A stretch of 64,000 bases of DNA from Blautia sp. GTDB taxonomy: Bacteria; Bacillota; Clostridia; Lachnospirales; Lachnospiraceae. The position numbers and the translations under genes were made by a program. Of this stretch, positions 1 through 6,952 are shown one piece after another. The notes beneath the pieces were generated by a model, which saw only the letters and a program-made list of their open reading frames with translations, had not been told where the DNA came from and did no database searches. The stretch covers positions 1-64,000 of the forward strand of contig JAMPAC010000012.1 in assembly GCA_023667395.1 (NCBI GenBank). Reading direction: 5' to 3'. The number at the start of each line of letters is the position of its first letter. Within the stretch, counting starts at the first letter, position 1.

Positions 1-97
1 TTTTCCGTCCAAATCATATCACACTTTACATGAATTTTCCACCTTTTTATTCAAGCCCTGCATGGGGCGCCAACAGCTGTTACTTTTCACGGCTCCC

Positions 98-125
98 AGT
101 GGTAATTTATTTATGTAATACCACT
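98..125. repeat. Inverted repeat upstream of the first promoter
   Basis: AGTGGTA at 98-104 and TACCACT at 119-125 form a perfect 7-bp inverted repeat with a 14-nt spacer in an AT-rich stretch. It sits about 40 bp upstream of a good -35 box, so an operator is possible. There is no T-run, so it does not look like a terminator. Confidence 0.35.
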
Positions 126-162
126 ATTATAATATTAATAGAATAGTAATAATAATTTTGGC

Positions 163-191
163 TTGAATTGTATATATGCCCATGCTAAGAT
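163..191 (+). promoter_or_regulatory. Promoter of the leader peptide-GNAT unit
   Basis: TTGAAT (163-168), a 17-nt spacer and TAAGAT (186-191) with an upstream TG (183-184, extended -10). Transcription should begin near 198 and give a leader of about 105 nt before the acetyltransferase. Confidence 0.7.
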
Positions 192-234
192 GATAACAGT
201 AAAAATTTATCCTAACAGAAAGGGGGACTATTGT

Positions 235-273
235 ATGAAAAAGAATCGTGTATGGAGGGTTCACGTTTCCTAA
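235..273 (+). CDS. Leader peptide of 12 residues
   Basis: A short ORF, MKKNRVWRVHVS, begins 6 nt after a purine-rich AAAGGGGG ribosome site and stops 30 nt before the acetyltransferase ATG. Its codons 7-9 form the 5' arm of a hairpin whose 3' arm can also pair with the downstream Shine-Dalgarno. A short basic/aromatic peptide in this position resembles the leader peptides that control inducible antibiotic-resistance genes. That role is inferred from layout only. Confidence 0.6.
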   Translation: MKKNRVWRVHVS

Positions 274-296
274 CCCTCCAATTCAAATTTTGGAGG
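253..296 (+). promoter_or_regulatory. Candidate translational attenuator ahead of GNAT
   Basis: Arm 1 TGGAGGG (253-259) pairs perfectly with arm 2 CCCTCCA (274-280). Arm 2 can instead pair over 6 bp (275-280) with TGGAGG at 291-296, which is the Shine-Dalgarno of the GNAT gene. The two hairpins exclude each other, and arm 1 lies inside the leader ORF. Ribosome position on the leader could therefore expose or hide the start site. Confidence 0.55.
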
Positions 297-303
297 AAAT
301 GCA

Positions 304-816
304 ATGAAGAACCAGATCGAATTTATCCAGCTTCAAAAAAACAATGAATCACACTTTGAAGCAGCATCAAAGTTATGGGTTCCATTCATCCAGGAAGTGA
401 ATAGGCATGACGGAACACACCGCTCCGAAGAACAGATCCTTGACGGGCTGAAAAAAAGGATCTCCATCCAGGGAAACCGCAGGGATATGCACTTTGAGAT
501 TGCCCTGACGGACGGTGAACCTTTCGGCATCGCAATGTTTGCCATCGATCTTGGGACGGTATACGGGCTGCTGGAAAAAGGCTGTGGAACCATTATGGGA
601 TTTTATATTCATCCCGATTTTCGCAGCCAGGGACTGGGCACCCTGTTCAGCAGGCACATTGAAACAGTGCTTTCCGCTGATGGCGCGGCAAAGATGTACA
701 TCTGCCCGGACGCCGTCACCGGCGAACCGTTCTGGAAAGCCAATGGCTACCATGACAGCGGGAAGATCGATCCTGATGACAAAAAGCCGATTTATATAAA
801 GGAACTTTATCAATAA
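304..816 (+). CDS. GNAT family N-acetyltransferase
   Basis: 170 residues, the usual size of a single GNAT domain. The acetyl-CoA pyrophosphate-binding motif RSQGLG is at residues 107-112, after the beta-strand IMGFYIHPDF. The C-terminal FWKANGYHDSGK is the typical last strand-turn. The start follows TTGGAGGAAATGCA. It would acetylate an unknown small-molecule or protein amine in the cytoplasm. The leader-peptide arrangement upstream makes an inducible, possibly antibiotic-related role worth considering, but the sequence does not identify a substrate. The 3' end overlaps the convergent VanZ-like ORF by 101 bp. Confidence 0.85.
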   Translation: MKNQIEFIQLQKNNESHFEAASKLWVPFIQEVNRHDGTHRSEEQILDGLKKRISIQGNRRDMHFEIALTDGEPFGIAMFAIDLGTVYGLLEKGCGTIMGFYIHPDFRSQGLGTLFSRHIETVLSADGAAKMYICPDAVTGEPFWKANGYHDSGKIDPDDKKPIYIKELYQ

Positions 817-1210
817 CCGCCCCCAAAGCGGCGCCTGCGGTATTCAGGATCAGGTCGTCCAGTTCCGAAACCCCGGTGCCGAAGATATACTGCATGGCCT
901 CTATACAAAGGGACAGGACAAAACCGGATACCGCAGCCCGCAGAATCCCCCGTTCCGCCTGCCTGTACCGCACATACGCGCCCAGCGGTACGAACCAGAT
1001 AATATTTCCGATAAACAGGTAAAGGAACCTGTCCCAGTCACGGGTCTGTATCAGCGGAAGATACTCCTCAAAAAGCTTCAGGTTGACCACGCCGTCCTTA
1101 CAAAGGCCGTGAGTGCCGAATCCGCTGCGGAATACCGTAATCCGCAGGAGTACCGCCAGATAACATATGAAGACTGCGCTAAACCAGCGCTTTTTCTTTA
1201 TCTGCTTCAT
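716..1210 (-). CDS. VanZ-like membrane protein
   Basis: 164 residues with four predicted membrane segments, near 10-27, 62-80, 92-110 and 117-133. The GNIIWFVPLGAYV and CIEAMQYIFGTGVSELDD signatures are typical of the VanZ family, named after the teicoplanin-resistance accessory protein. The molecular function of most members is unknown. Residues from about 131 to the end are encoded antisense to the acetyltransferase 3' end and look unlike family tails (RSSRCHGSHWLSRTVRR). The natural stop may have been lost, giving read-through into the convergent neighbour. It overlaps rlmD by 4 bp, which suggests translational coupling. Confidence 0.8.
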   Translation of the reverse strand: MKQIKKKRWFSAVFICYLAVLLRITVFRSGFGTHGLCKDGVVNLKLFEEYLPLIQTRDWDRFLYLFIGNIIWFVPLGAYVRYRQAERGILRAAVSGFVLSLCIEAMQYIFGTGVSELDDLILNTAGAALGAVIDKVPLYKSAFCHQDRSSRCHGSHWLSRTVRR

Positions 1211-2436
1211 CGGCTGTCCTCTAACAGGGTCACACTCTCGATCGCATCCGTAAAAGGGAACATATCAACCGGCGTCGATTTTTTAACCGCGTACCCATGC
1301 TTTTTCAGGTATTTCAGGTCACGGGCCAGCGTTTCGGGATTGCAGGATATGTACACTACCCTGCCAGGCCTTACCCGGCATACCGCATTTAAAAACGTCT
1401 CGTCGCTCCCGCTTCTGGGCGGATCCATGAAAAGCACATCCAGCTTATGACCCTGCTCCGCCATGTCCAGCATAAATTTTCCCGCGTCGTTCTGATAAAT
1501 TTCCATGTTGGAAATCTGATTGTTTTTGACATTGAACCTAGCGTCCCTTACCGCATCCGCGTTCAGTTCCACGCCCAGCACCTTTCCCGCATGTTCGCTG
1601 GCCGCCATGCCAATGGTACCGGTGCCGCAGTAAGCGTCCAGCACCGTTTCCTTTCCTGTCAGCCGGGCATATTCCATGGCCTTTCCGTACAGCTTTTCCG
1701 TCTGTACAGGGTTGACCTGGTAAAAGGATCTGGGCGAGATGCGGAACCGCCTGCCGCAGAGTTCGTCCTCGATATACCCTTTTCCGTAAATAACCTGTTC
1801 TTTCGTCCCCAGAACCATACTGGTATCGCGATTATTGACATTGACCACCACCGTGGTGATCTCCGGATGCAGCTTCCGCAGCGCTTTCACAAAATTATTC
1901 TTGGAAGGCATGATGGGAGAAGCCAGCACCAGCACCACCATGATCTCGCCTGTCACATGTCCGGTGCGGATCAGGACATGCCGCAGCAGACCGTAACCGG
2001 TATCCTCGTTATAGGGACGTAGTTTAAAAGACCAGGCCAGTTTCCGGATGGAGACGATGATCGCATCCGCTTTCCGGTTCTCAATGAGACAACTGTCCAC
2101 CGGCACGATCCGGTGGCTCTTCTCCTCGTATATTCCTGAAATAACAGCATGGCTCCTCCTGTCCTCCCCGAACACCGCGTGAACCTTGTTGCGGTAGTGG
2201 GCAGGGTTCTCCATGGCGATCATGGGTTCCGGTCTGCAGTAAGGCTCCATCAGTTTCCTGAAAATGGTGGCCTTAGCCGCCAGCTGCTCCTGATAATCCC
2301 TGTGGATCCACTGGCATCCTCCGCATTTTTCCGCCACAGGGCAGATTTTCCCGTCAGTTGCCTTTCTGTCAACGCTTGCTTTTTTATTCAATTGTTCCTT
2401 TCCTCTCAAGGAATGATTCTTCGCTGTCTTTGTCAT
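1207..2436 (-). CDS. rlmD: 23S rRNA (uracil-C5)-methyltransferase, RlmD/RumA type
   Basis: 409 residues. SAM-dependent methylation of a 23S rRNA uridine at C5. Near the N-terminus CPVAEKCGGC, with a later Cys in VPVDSCLIE, gives the four-cysteine pattern that binds a 4Fe-4S cluster in RumA enzymes. The SAM motif is LDAYCGTGTIG, followed by MDPPRSG. The nucleophile motif is SCNPETLARD. It lacks an N-terminal TRAM domain and has only a Lys-rich stretch there. The start follows GGAGGATCAT. Many Firmicutes carry RlmD/TrmFO-like paralogues, so the exact uridine (U1939, U747 or both) is not fixed by sequence alone. Confidence 0.9.
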   Translation of the reverse strand: MTKTAKNHSLRGKEQLNKKASVDRKATDGKICPVAEKCGGCQWIHRDYQEQLAAKATIFRKLMEPYCRPEPMIAMENPAHYRNKVHAVFGEDRRSHAVISGIYEEKSHRIVPVDSCLIENRKADAIIVSIRKLAWSFKLRPYNEDTGYGLLRHVLIRTGHVTGEIMVVLVLASPIMPSKNNFVKALRKLHPEITTVVVNVNNRDTSMVLGTKEQVIYGKGYIEDELCGRRFRISPRSFYQVNPVQTEKLYGKAMEYARLTGKETVLDAYCGTGTIGMAASEHAGKVLGVELNADAVRDARFNVKNNQISNMEIYQNDAGKFMLDMAEQGHKLDVLFMDPPRSGSDETFLNAVCRVRPGRVVYISCNPETLARDLKYLKKHGYAVKKSTPVDMFPFTDAIESVTLLEDSR

Positions 2437-2484
2437 ATGATCCTCCCGTCTGCACCATTGATTCCGTTTATCTTTTGATCACCC

Positions 2485-2535
2485 AACAAAATAGGAAGTG
2501 CTGAAACCTTGGTAAACCAAGGCTTTGACACTTCC
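2485..2535 (-). terminator. Terminator after tRNA-Pro
   Basis: Minus-strand stem GGAAGTG (2535-2529) / CACTTCC (2500-2494) encloses a second stem built from CCTTGG/CCAAGG, and a T-rich tract (TATTTTGTT) follows. It lies just 3' of the tRNA on the same strand. Confidence 0.75.
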
Positions 2536-2542
2536 CAATATA

Positions 2543-2617
2543 TCGGAGTGGCGGGATTCGAACTCGCGACCTCCGCCTCCCTAAGACGGCGCTCTAACCA
2601 AGCTGAGCCACACCCCG
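2543..2617 (-). tRNA. tRNA-Pro, anticodon AGG
   Basis: Full cloverleaf on the minus strand. Acceptor CGGGGTG/CACTCCG, D-arm GCTC/GAGC, anticodon stem CCGTC/GGCGG with loop TTAGGGA, and T-arm GCGAG/CCCGC with loop TTCGAAT; the outermost T-stem pair is imperfect. The discriminator is A and CCA is not encoded. The C1-G72 pair and the GG plus G37 in the loop fit tRNA-Pro. The wobble base reads A34, giving AGG, which is uncommon for bacterial proline tRNAs. A 63-codon ORF drawn across the gene is an artefact. Confidence 0.9.
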
Positions 2618-2753
2618 TGAACATTTAACAGTATACTACGCCACGGGGACAAATGCAAGCATTTTTTTTCATTATAACGAATTTTAAACGAATTTGCACA
2701 ACTCGTAAAATGCAGTTGATTTGTTTATACAATTTATGCTATTCTGAACACCT

Positions 2754-4085
2754 CTATTTTCTGTGAGTCTTTCCTCTGGAATTCGTTTTCTGCCGTTTAT
2801 CCTTCTGGCCGGAACTGCCCGCTCCTCCGGAAGTTCCTCCTGTTTTCACCGGTTCCGGAGCCGCCAGGGGAAAATATTTCCCTTTCGCCGCATTCCGCCT
2901 GTTGACGCCCTCCCGGATCAGCGCGTAAACGGTGGAGAGCAGGGGAATAAAGAACAGCATACCCGCCACGCCAAAGAGACTGCCGCCGAGGCTTACCGCC
3001 ATCAGCACCCAGATGGAGGGAAGCCCCACGGAATTGCCCACCACCCTGGGATAAATCAGGTTGCCCTCGATCTGCTGCAGAACCAGGAACATGACGACAA
3101 ACCACAGCGCCAGCAACGGATCGTCTATCATGATCAGGAAGGCTCCCACCACACAGCCGATAAACGCCCCCACAATGGGGATCAGCGCCGTAAAGGCTAT
3201 CAATACGCCGATCATCAGCGCATAAGGCATACGGAAAATGGTCATGAAGATCACGAACAGGGTTCCCAGGATCACTGCCTCCAGGCACTGCCCCGTGATA
3301 AAATTGCTGAAGTTCCTGTGCAGCATGGAGCATACCTCCAGAATCTTTTTCCCCGCTTTCTCCGGAAGATATGCAGAGATGATCCTGACGCACTGATTCC
3401 CCAGCTTTTCTTTCTGCGCCAGAATGTACAATGCAAAAATAAACGCGATCACAATATTCACAACGCCGCCGATGATGCCACTGGCCACGTTGACCGTGGA
3501 AGTCAGCATATCTCCCGCGCCGTTCTTCAGAAAATCAATGACGGTACTTACCAGGGAGTCCCAGTTGATCTCCAGATTCTCCAGTTCCTCCAATTTTTCA
3601 GAAAGTTCGGGATAATTTACCGCCAGATTTTCCAGTTCTTCCGTAACCCTGTCCACAAATGCCGGAATCTTCTTCCCCACCTCCGCCACGGTGGCCGTCA
3701 CCTGGGGAACCACCGTGCCGATCACAACGGTGATCACCAAAAATACCGCCACAATGGACAATACCATGCAAAGGGGACGTTTCAGCTTCGCCGCCGCTTT
3801 TCCGCTCCATTTTTTCAGCATTTTATTCTCAAATGCTTTCATGGGCAGGTTCAGCACAAAGGCGATCACGCCGCCGTACAAAAACGGTCTGGCAATCTGC
3901 AGGATAAAGCCGAACCCGGCAAACACCCTGTCGCTGTATATGATACCAAGCACCAGCACTGCCGCCAGAACCATGAGCCATCTGATCTGTTTTATTTTTT
4001 CCTTATCAAACCCCATATGAATAACCATGCCTTTCCACAACCTGTATATTTCCACAATTTTCTTTCCATCCGGCGTTTCTTTCAC
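2754..4085 (-). CDS. AI-2E/PerM family membrane transporter
   Basis: About 443 residues from a GTG at 4085. Two internal ATGs (4028, 4016) are possible starts, and none has an ideal ribosome site. The hydrophobic pattern is that of the AI-2E transporter family: an N-terminal pair of helices, a central soluble amphipathic part around LEELENLEINW, then five or six helices ending in GMLFFIPLLSTVYALIREGVN. Members have been linked to autoinducer-2 export or Na+/H+ antiport, and the substrate cannot be told here. The tail is rich in Gly, Ser, Lys and Arg. It follows pepD by 12 nt, probably in one transcript. Confidence 0.85.
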   Translation of the reverse strand: MKETPDGKKIVEIYRLWKGMVIHMGFDKEKIKQIRWLMVLAAVLVLGIIYSDRVFAGFGFILQIARPFLYGGVIAFVLNLPMKAFENKMLKKWSGKAAAKLKRPLCMVLSIVAVFLVITVVIGTVVPQVTATVAEVGKKIPAFVDRVTEELENLAVNYPELSEKLEELENLEINWDSLVSTVIDFLKNGAGDMLTSTVNVASGIIGGVVNIVIAFIFALYILAQKEKLGNQCVRIISAYLPEKAGKKILEVCSMLHRNFSNFITGQCLEAVILGTLFVIFMTIFRMPYALMIGVLIAFTALIPIVGAFIGCVVGAFLIMIDDPLLALWFVVMFLVLQQIEGNLIYPRVVGNSVGLPSIWVLMAVSLGGSLFGVAGMLFFIPLLSTVYALIREGVNRRNAAKGKYFPLAAPEPVKTGGTSGGAGSSGQKDKRQKTNSRGKTHRK

Positions 4086-4097
4086 AATCGGATTGTT

Positions 4098-5888
4098 TCA
4101 GCCGTCCTTTTCCTCCAGCAGCGTCACCAGATATTCCCACACCCGTCTGGTGGATGCAACGCTCAGCGTCTCCTCCGTGGTATGGATCGCCGTCATCCGG
4201 GGGCCTATGGAAACGCAGTCCAGATCCCTGATCTTACTGCCCAGGATGCCGCATTCCAGCCCCGCGTGGATCGCCTCCACTTTCGGCGTCTGTCCATACA
4301 TTTTCCCATAGAGCGCCACCATCTTGTCACGCAGGGGGGAATCCTTTCTGTATGCCCAGCCGGGATAATCCCCGGTAACCTCGTTGCTGCCACCCGCAAG
4401 GTTGGTGATGGCGCGCAATTTATCGATCAGCGCGTGCTTTGCGCCCTCCAGGCTGCTCCGCACAGAAAATTCCGCCAGCAGGACATCTTTCTTCTTTTCA
4501 ATTTCACCTGTGACCGCGGAACCGCCAGCCTGCAGCTGCGCCGCAGATACAGCATCCGGCTCACCGTTCGCAGAGACAGGCGGCTGTGCTTTCCCCGCGT
4601 CAAATTCCAGAATCCCCAGATTCAAGGAGGTCTCCACCAGCCCCGGAATATCTGCGCTCATGGCCTGTACTCCGTTGGGCATGGCTGCAAGGAAATCTGC
4701 CGCCTTCCTCGTATCTGCGGCACTGACGCAGCGATACTTTTTTCGTGCGTGCACATCTGCATCCAGACGCAGTTCCGTCCCAGCTGCAACCCTCTCCAGG
4801 CATTCTTCCGTCCCGGCGGCACCTCCCTCCGAACATGTTTCCGTCCCGACGGCACCTCCCTCCACACACTCTTCCGTCACGACTGCAACCCTCTCCAGGC
4901 ATTCTTCCGTCCCGGCGGCACCTCCCTCCGAGCATGTTTCCGTCCCGGCGGCATCCCTCAGAGAACATCTCTCCTCCCCCACTGCCTCCGCCTTGATATA
5001 GAATCCCGGATCCTTCGCCACAAGTTCCGCCCTGATTTCTTTCTCCAGACCGGAAAGTATCTCCATAAAAGCCGCGCAGTCCTTTTCCTCCGCCAATAAC
5101 AGCCCGGTGGTCTCCCGGGGAATGGCATTGTCCGCCAGCCCGCCTTTCACCCCGCAGAGACGGGCGGGAATCCGGTCGGAAACTTTTTTCAGCATTCTCC
5201 CGAACAGGCAGTTGGAGTTACCCCGCTCCTTATGGATCTCGCCGCCGGAATGACCTCCCAGCAGCCCTCCTACCGTGACCCGATACAGGATTCCTTCCCC
5301 CTCCTCTACGGACAGGGGCAGCCTGCACTTTACCCTTGCGCCGCCTGCGCAGCTTGTGAGAAAGATGCCCTCCTCCTCGGAATCCAGGTTGATCATCCTG
5401 TGACCGGTCAGCATGGACAGGTCGATGACCCTGGCTCCATCCATACCCACCTCCTCATCCACCGTGAGGATCACTTCCAATCTGGGATGCTTTATGGTAT
5501 GGGAATCCAGGAGCGCCAGGGAATAGGCCACCGCAATGCCGTCGTCGCCGCCCAGGCTGGTGCCCTCCGCATAGACCGTATCCCCGTCAACCGCCACCCG
5601 CAGTCCCTCCGTCCTCATATCGATGTCGCAGTCCGGCTTCTTCACCGCCACCATATCCATGTGCCCCTGTAAAATAATGGCAGGCTCATCCTCATAGCCG
5701 GGAGCCGCCTCTTTCACAATGATCACATTCTTCCATTCGTCCTGGATACAGAATAGATTCCTCTCCTTCGCAAAATTCACCAGATAATCGCTGATCTGTC
5801 CCACATTTCCCGAACCGTGCGGGATTTTCGTTATCTCCTCAAAAAAGTGAAATACGCTCTTTGGCTCCAAATCGGATAATATGCCCAT
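4098..5888 (-). CDS. pepD: PepD-like aminoacyl-histidine dipeptidase (M20) with repeat insertion
   Basis: 596 residues, against about 480-490 for the family. Zinc-dependent cytosolic hydrolysis of Xaa-His and other dipeptides. Metal and catalytic residues are visible: HMDM (H76, D78), GGDDG (D115), DEEVG (E145/E146), NLDSEEE (D169) and a C-terminal HAGLECG histidine. The extra length is mostly an 11-residue repeat at about residues 306-372 (AAGTEECLERV-type units, Cys- and Glu-rich). It lies between the lid/dimer domain and the return to the catalytic domain. The reading frame stays open, so the insertion is probably a tolerated surface loop. The start follows CAGGAGGGTATC. Confidence 0.9.
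   Translation of the reverse strand: MGILSDLEPKSVFHFFEEITKIPHGSGNVGQISDYLVNFAKERNLFCIQDEWKNVIIVKEAAPGYEDEPAIILQGHMDMVAVKKPDCDIDMRTEGLRVAVDGDTVYAEGTSLGGDDGIAVAYSLALLDSHTIKHPRLEVILTVDEEVGMDGARVIDLSMLTGHRMINLDSEEEGIFLTSCAGGARVKCRLPLSVEEGEGILYRVTVGGLLGGHSGGEIHKERGNSNCLFGRMLKKVSDRIPARLCGVKGGLADNAIPRETTGLLLAEEKDCAAFMEILSGLEKEIRAELVAKDPGFYIKAEAVGEERCSLRDAAGTETCSEGGAAGTEECLERVAVVTEECVEGGAVGTETCSEGGAAGTEECLERVAAGTELRLDADVHARKKYRCVSAADTRKAADFLAAMPNGVQAMSADIPGLVETSLNLGILEFDAGKAQPPVSANGEPDAVSAAQLQAGGSAVTGEIEKKKDVLLAEFSVRSSLEGAKHALIDKLRAITNLAGGSNEVTGDYPGWAYRKDSPLRDKMVALYGKMYGQTPKVEAIHAGLECGILGSKIRDLDCVSIGPRMTAIHTTEETLSVASTRRVWEYLVTLLEEKDG
4773..4970 (-). repeat. 33-bp coding minisatellite, six units, 99-bp higher-order period
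   Basis: TTCCGTC recurs at 4773, 4806, 4839, 4872, 4905 and 4938, exactly 33 bp apart. Units 1-3 and 4-6 match each other better than their neighbours, so the array looks like a duplicated 99-bp block. The multiple-of-three unit preserves the frame of the dipeptidase. Confidence 0.95.
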
Positions 5889-5982
5889 GATACCCTCCTG
5901 AATGATTTTTCTCTGTCCCTGAAAATATTTTTTAACATTACCACTATTTTACCCTTTTTCTTTTCTGCTGTACATATAATAC

Positions 5983-6012
5983 TTGTAAAATTTTCCTGAA
6001 TTATACTATAAT
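5983..6012 (+). promoter_or_regulatory. Promoter of the CpXC gene
   Basis: TTGTAA (5983-5988), an 18-nt spacer and TATAAT (6007-6012). The ATG at 6011 lies inside the -10 box and so cannot be the start. AGGAGG at 6030-6035 sits 8 nt before TTG 6044. Confidence 0.7.
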
Positions 6013-6043
6013 GTCTGTAATTACATACGAGGAGGTGCACCCA

Positions 6044-6802
6044 TTGAATCAGCTTCACACAATGAAAAATCCCCGGGCCGTGAGCGACGTCACCATTCAG
6101 TGCCAGCGCTGCGGCAATGTCTTCACCGCCCGGAGGATCAACTGTTTTGATACGCTCCTGTGGCCGGAGGGCAGGCAGGTACTGGACGAGCGGGCTTTTT
6201 TCCTGCCCTCCTGCCCCCACTGCCAGGCCCGGGCGGACCTATGCTACCCCAGCCGCTATATCGACCGGGAACTGGGCATTGCCGCCGCCCTTGTGCCGGG
6301 GATTGAAAATCAGGATATCAACGAGATCCTTACCGAAATGAACCGTTTTATGGACCGGCTTGCCCTGGACGGGATGGAACACAGGGCGGTGGGCAGCTTT
6401 TACGCCATGGCGGAGCAGATGCGCATCCACCGGCATCACCTGAACGACAAGGCCATCCAGCTGTTGAAGCCCTTTATGATCGGCGGCCTGCAGTCACGGG
6501 GCTATGAGGTGTGGAACGGCTTTTTCATGGGGGTGGCGCACCCGGAGGGAAAGGAACGGCTGGACGATACCGTATACTTCTCCCTTCAGGAAGATGTGGA
6601 GGACGCCTATGCCGAAGACGTCTATCAGTTCCATATTTACCTGACAAACGGCGACATCGTTCCCCATGGGATCAATGATACGGCATACCGGCTCTGCATG
6701 GACTTGCTGGAAAAGAAAGGACTGGCGGAGGATGACGGACTGTTCCACCTCTATGACCTGTCCTGGGCCATTGATTTCCATAACAGCATGCAGCAGGGAT
6801 AA
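6044..6802 (+). CDS. CpXC domain protein
   Basis: 252 residues from TTG 6044, chosen because of AGGAGG 8 nt upstream and because the earlier ATG overlaps the promoter. The N-terminal quarter has CQRCGNVFTARR and a later CPHC, the paired cysteine knuckles that define the CpXC domain, probably binding zinc. The rest is an acidic alpha/beta region without recognisable catalytic motifs. There is no signal peptide or membrane helix, so it should be cytosolic. Function unknown. A TPR-containing gene follows in the same direction after a 150-bp gap filled by a structured repeat. Confidence 0.75.
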   Translation: MNQLHTMKNPRAVSDVTIQCQRCGNVFTARRINCFDTLLWPEGRQVLDERAFFLPSCPHCQARADLCYPSRYIDRELGIAAALVPGIENQDINEILTEMNRFMDRLALDGMEHRAVGSFYAMAEQMRIHRHHLNDKAIQLLKPFMIGGLQSRGYEVWNGFFMGVAHPEGKERLDDTVYFSLQEDVEDAYAEDVYQFHIYLTNGDIVPHGINDTAYRLCMDLLEKKGLAEDDGLFHLYDLSWAIDFHNSMQQG

Positions 6803-6823
6803 CAGTTACCGGCAGAATTGAGA

Positions 6824-6935
6824 AAAAACAGCATCGGCCCGGACAGAGCCCATAACAATTGATGGCCACGTCTTTTGGACAGAAATTGTTATGCCGGACA
6901 TTGGCGCTGGTAGGGCGGATGCGGAACTGGAATAG
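6824..6935 (+). repeat. R-family structured repeat, copy R1
   Basis: About 110 bp, closely similar to the minus strand of 58705-58922. Its core stem is CATAACAATT (6851-6860) / AATTGTTATG (6884-6893). The copies at 58.7 kb have CAGAACAATT / AATTGTTCTG at the same place, a compensatory base-pair change. Confidence 0.85.
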
Positions 6936-6952
6936 AAGGAGTTTGATAACGA

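Noticed and set aside
2433..2624. 63-codon minus-strand ORF across tRNA-Pro
   Set aside because: It translates the tRNA and its terminator; the tRNA fold is complete.
4773..4970. CRISPR array
   Set aside because: Tandem 33-bp units without spacers, in frame inside a coding sequence.
2763..5099. 778-codon plus-strand ORF
   Set aside because: Antisense to the AI-2E and dipeptidase genes, which have clear family motifs; high His/Arg composition is typical of a shadow frame.
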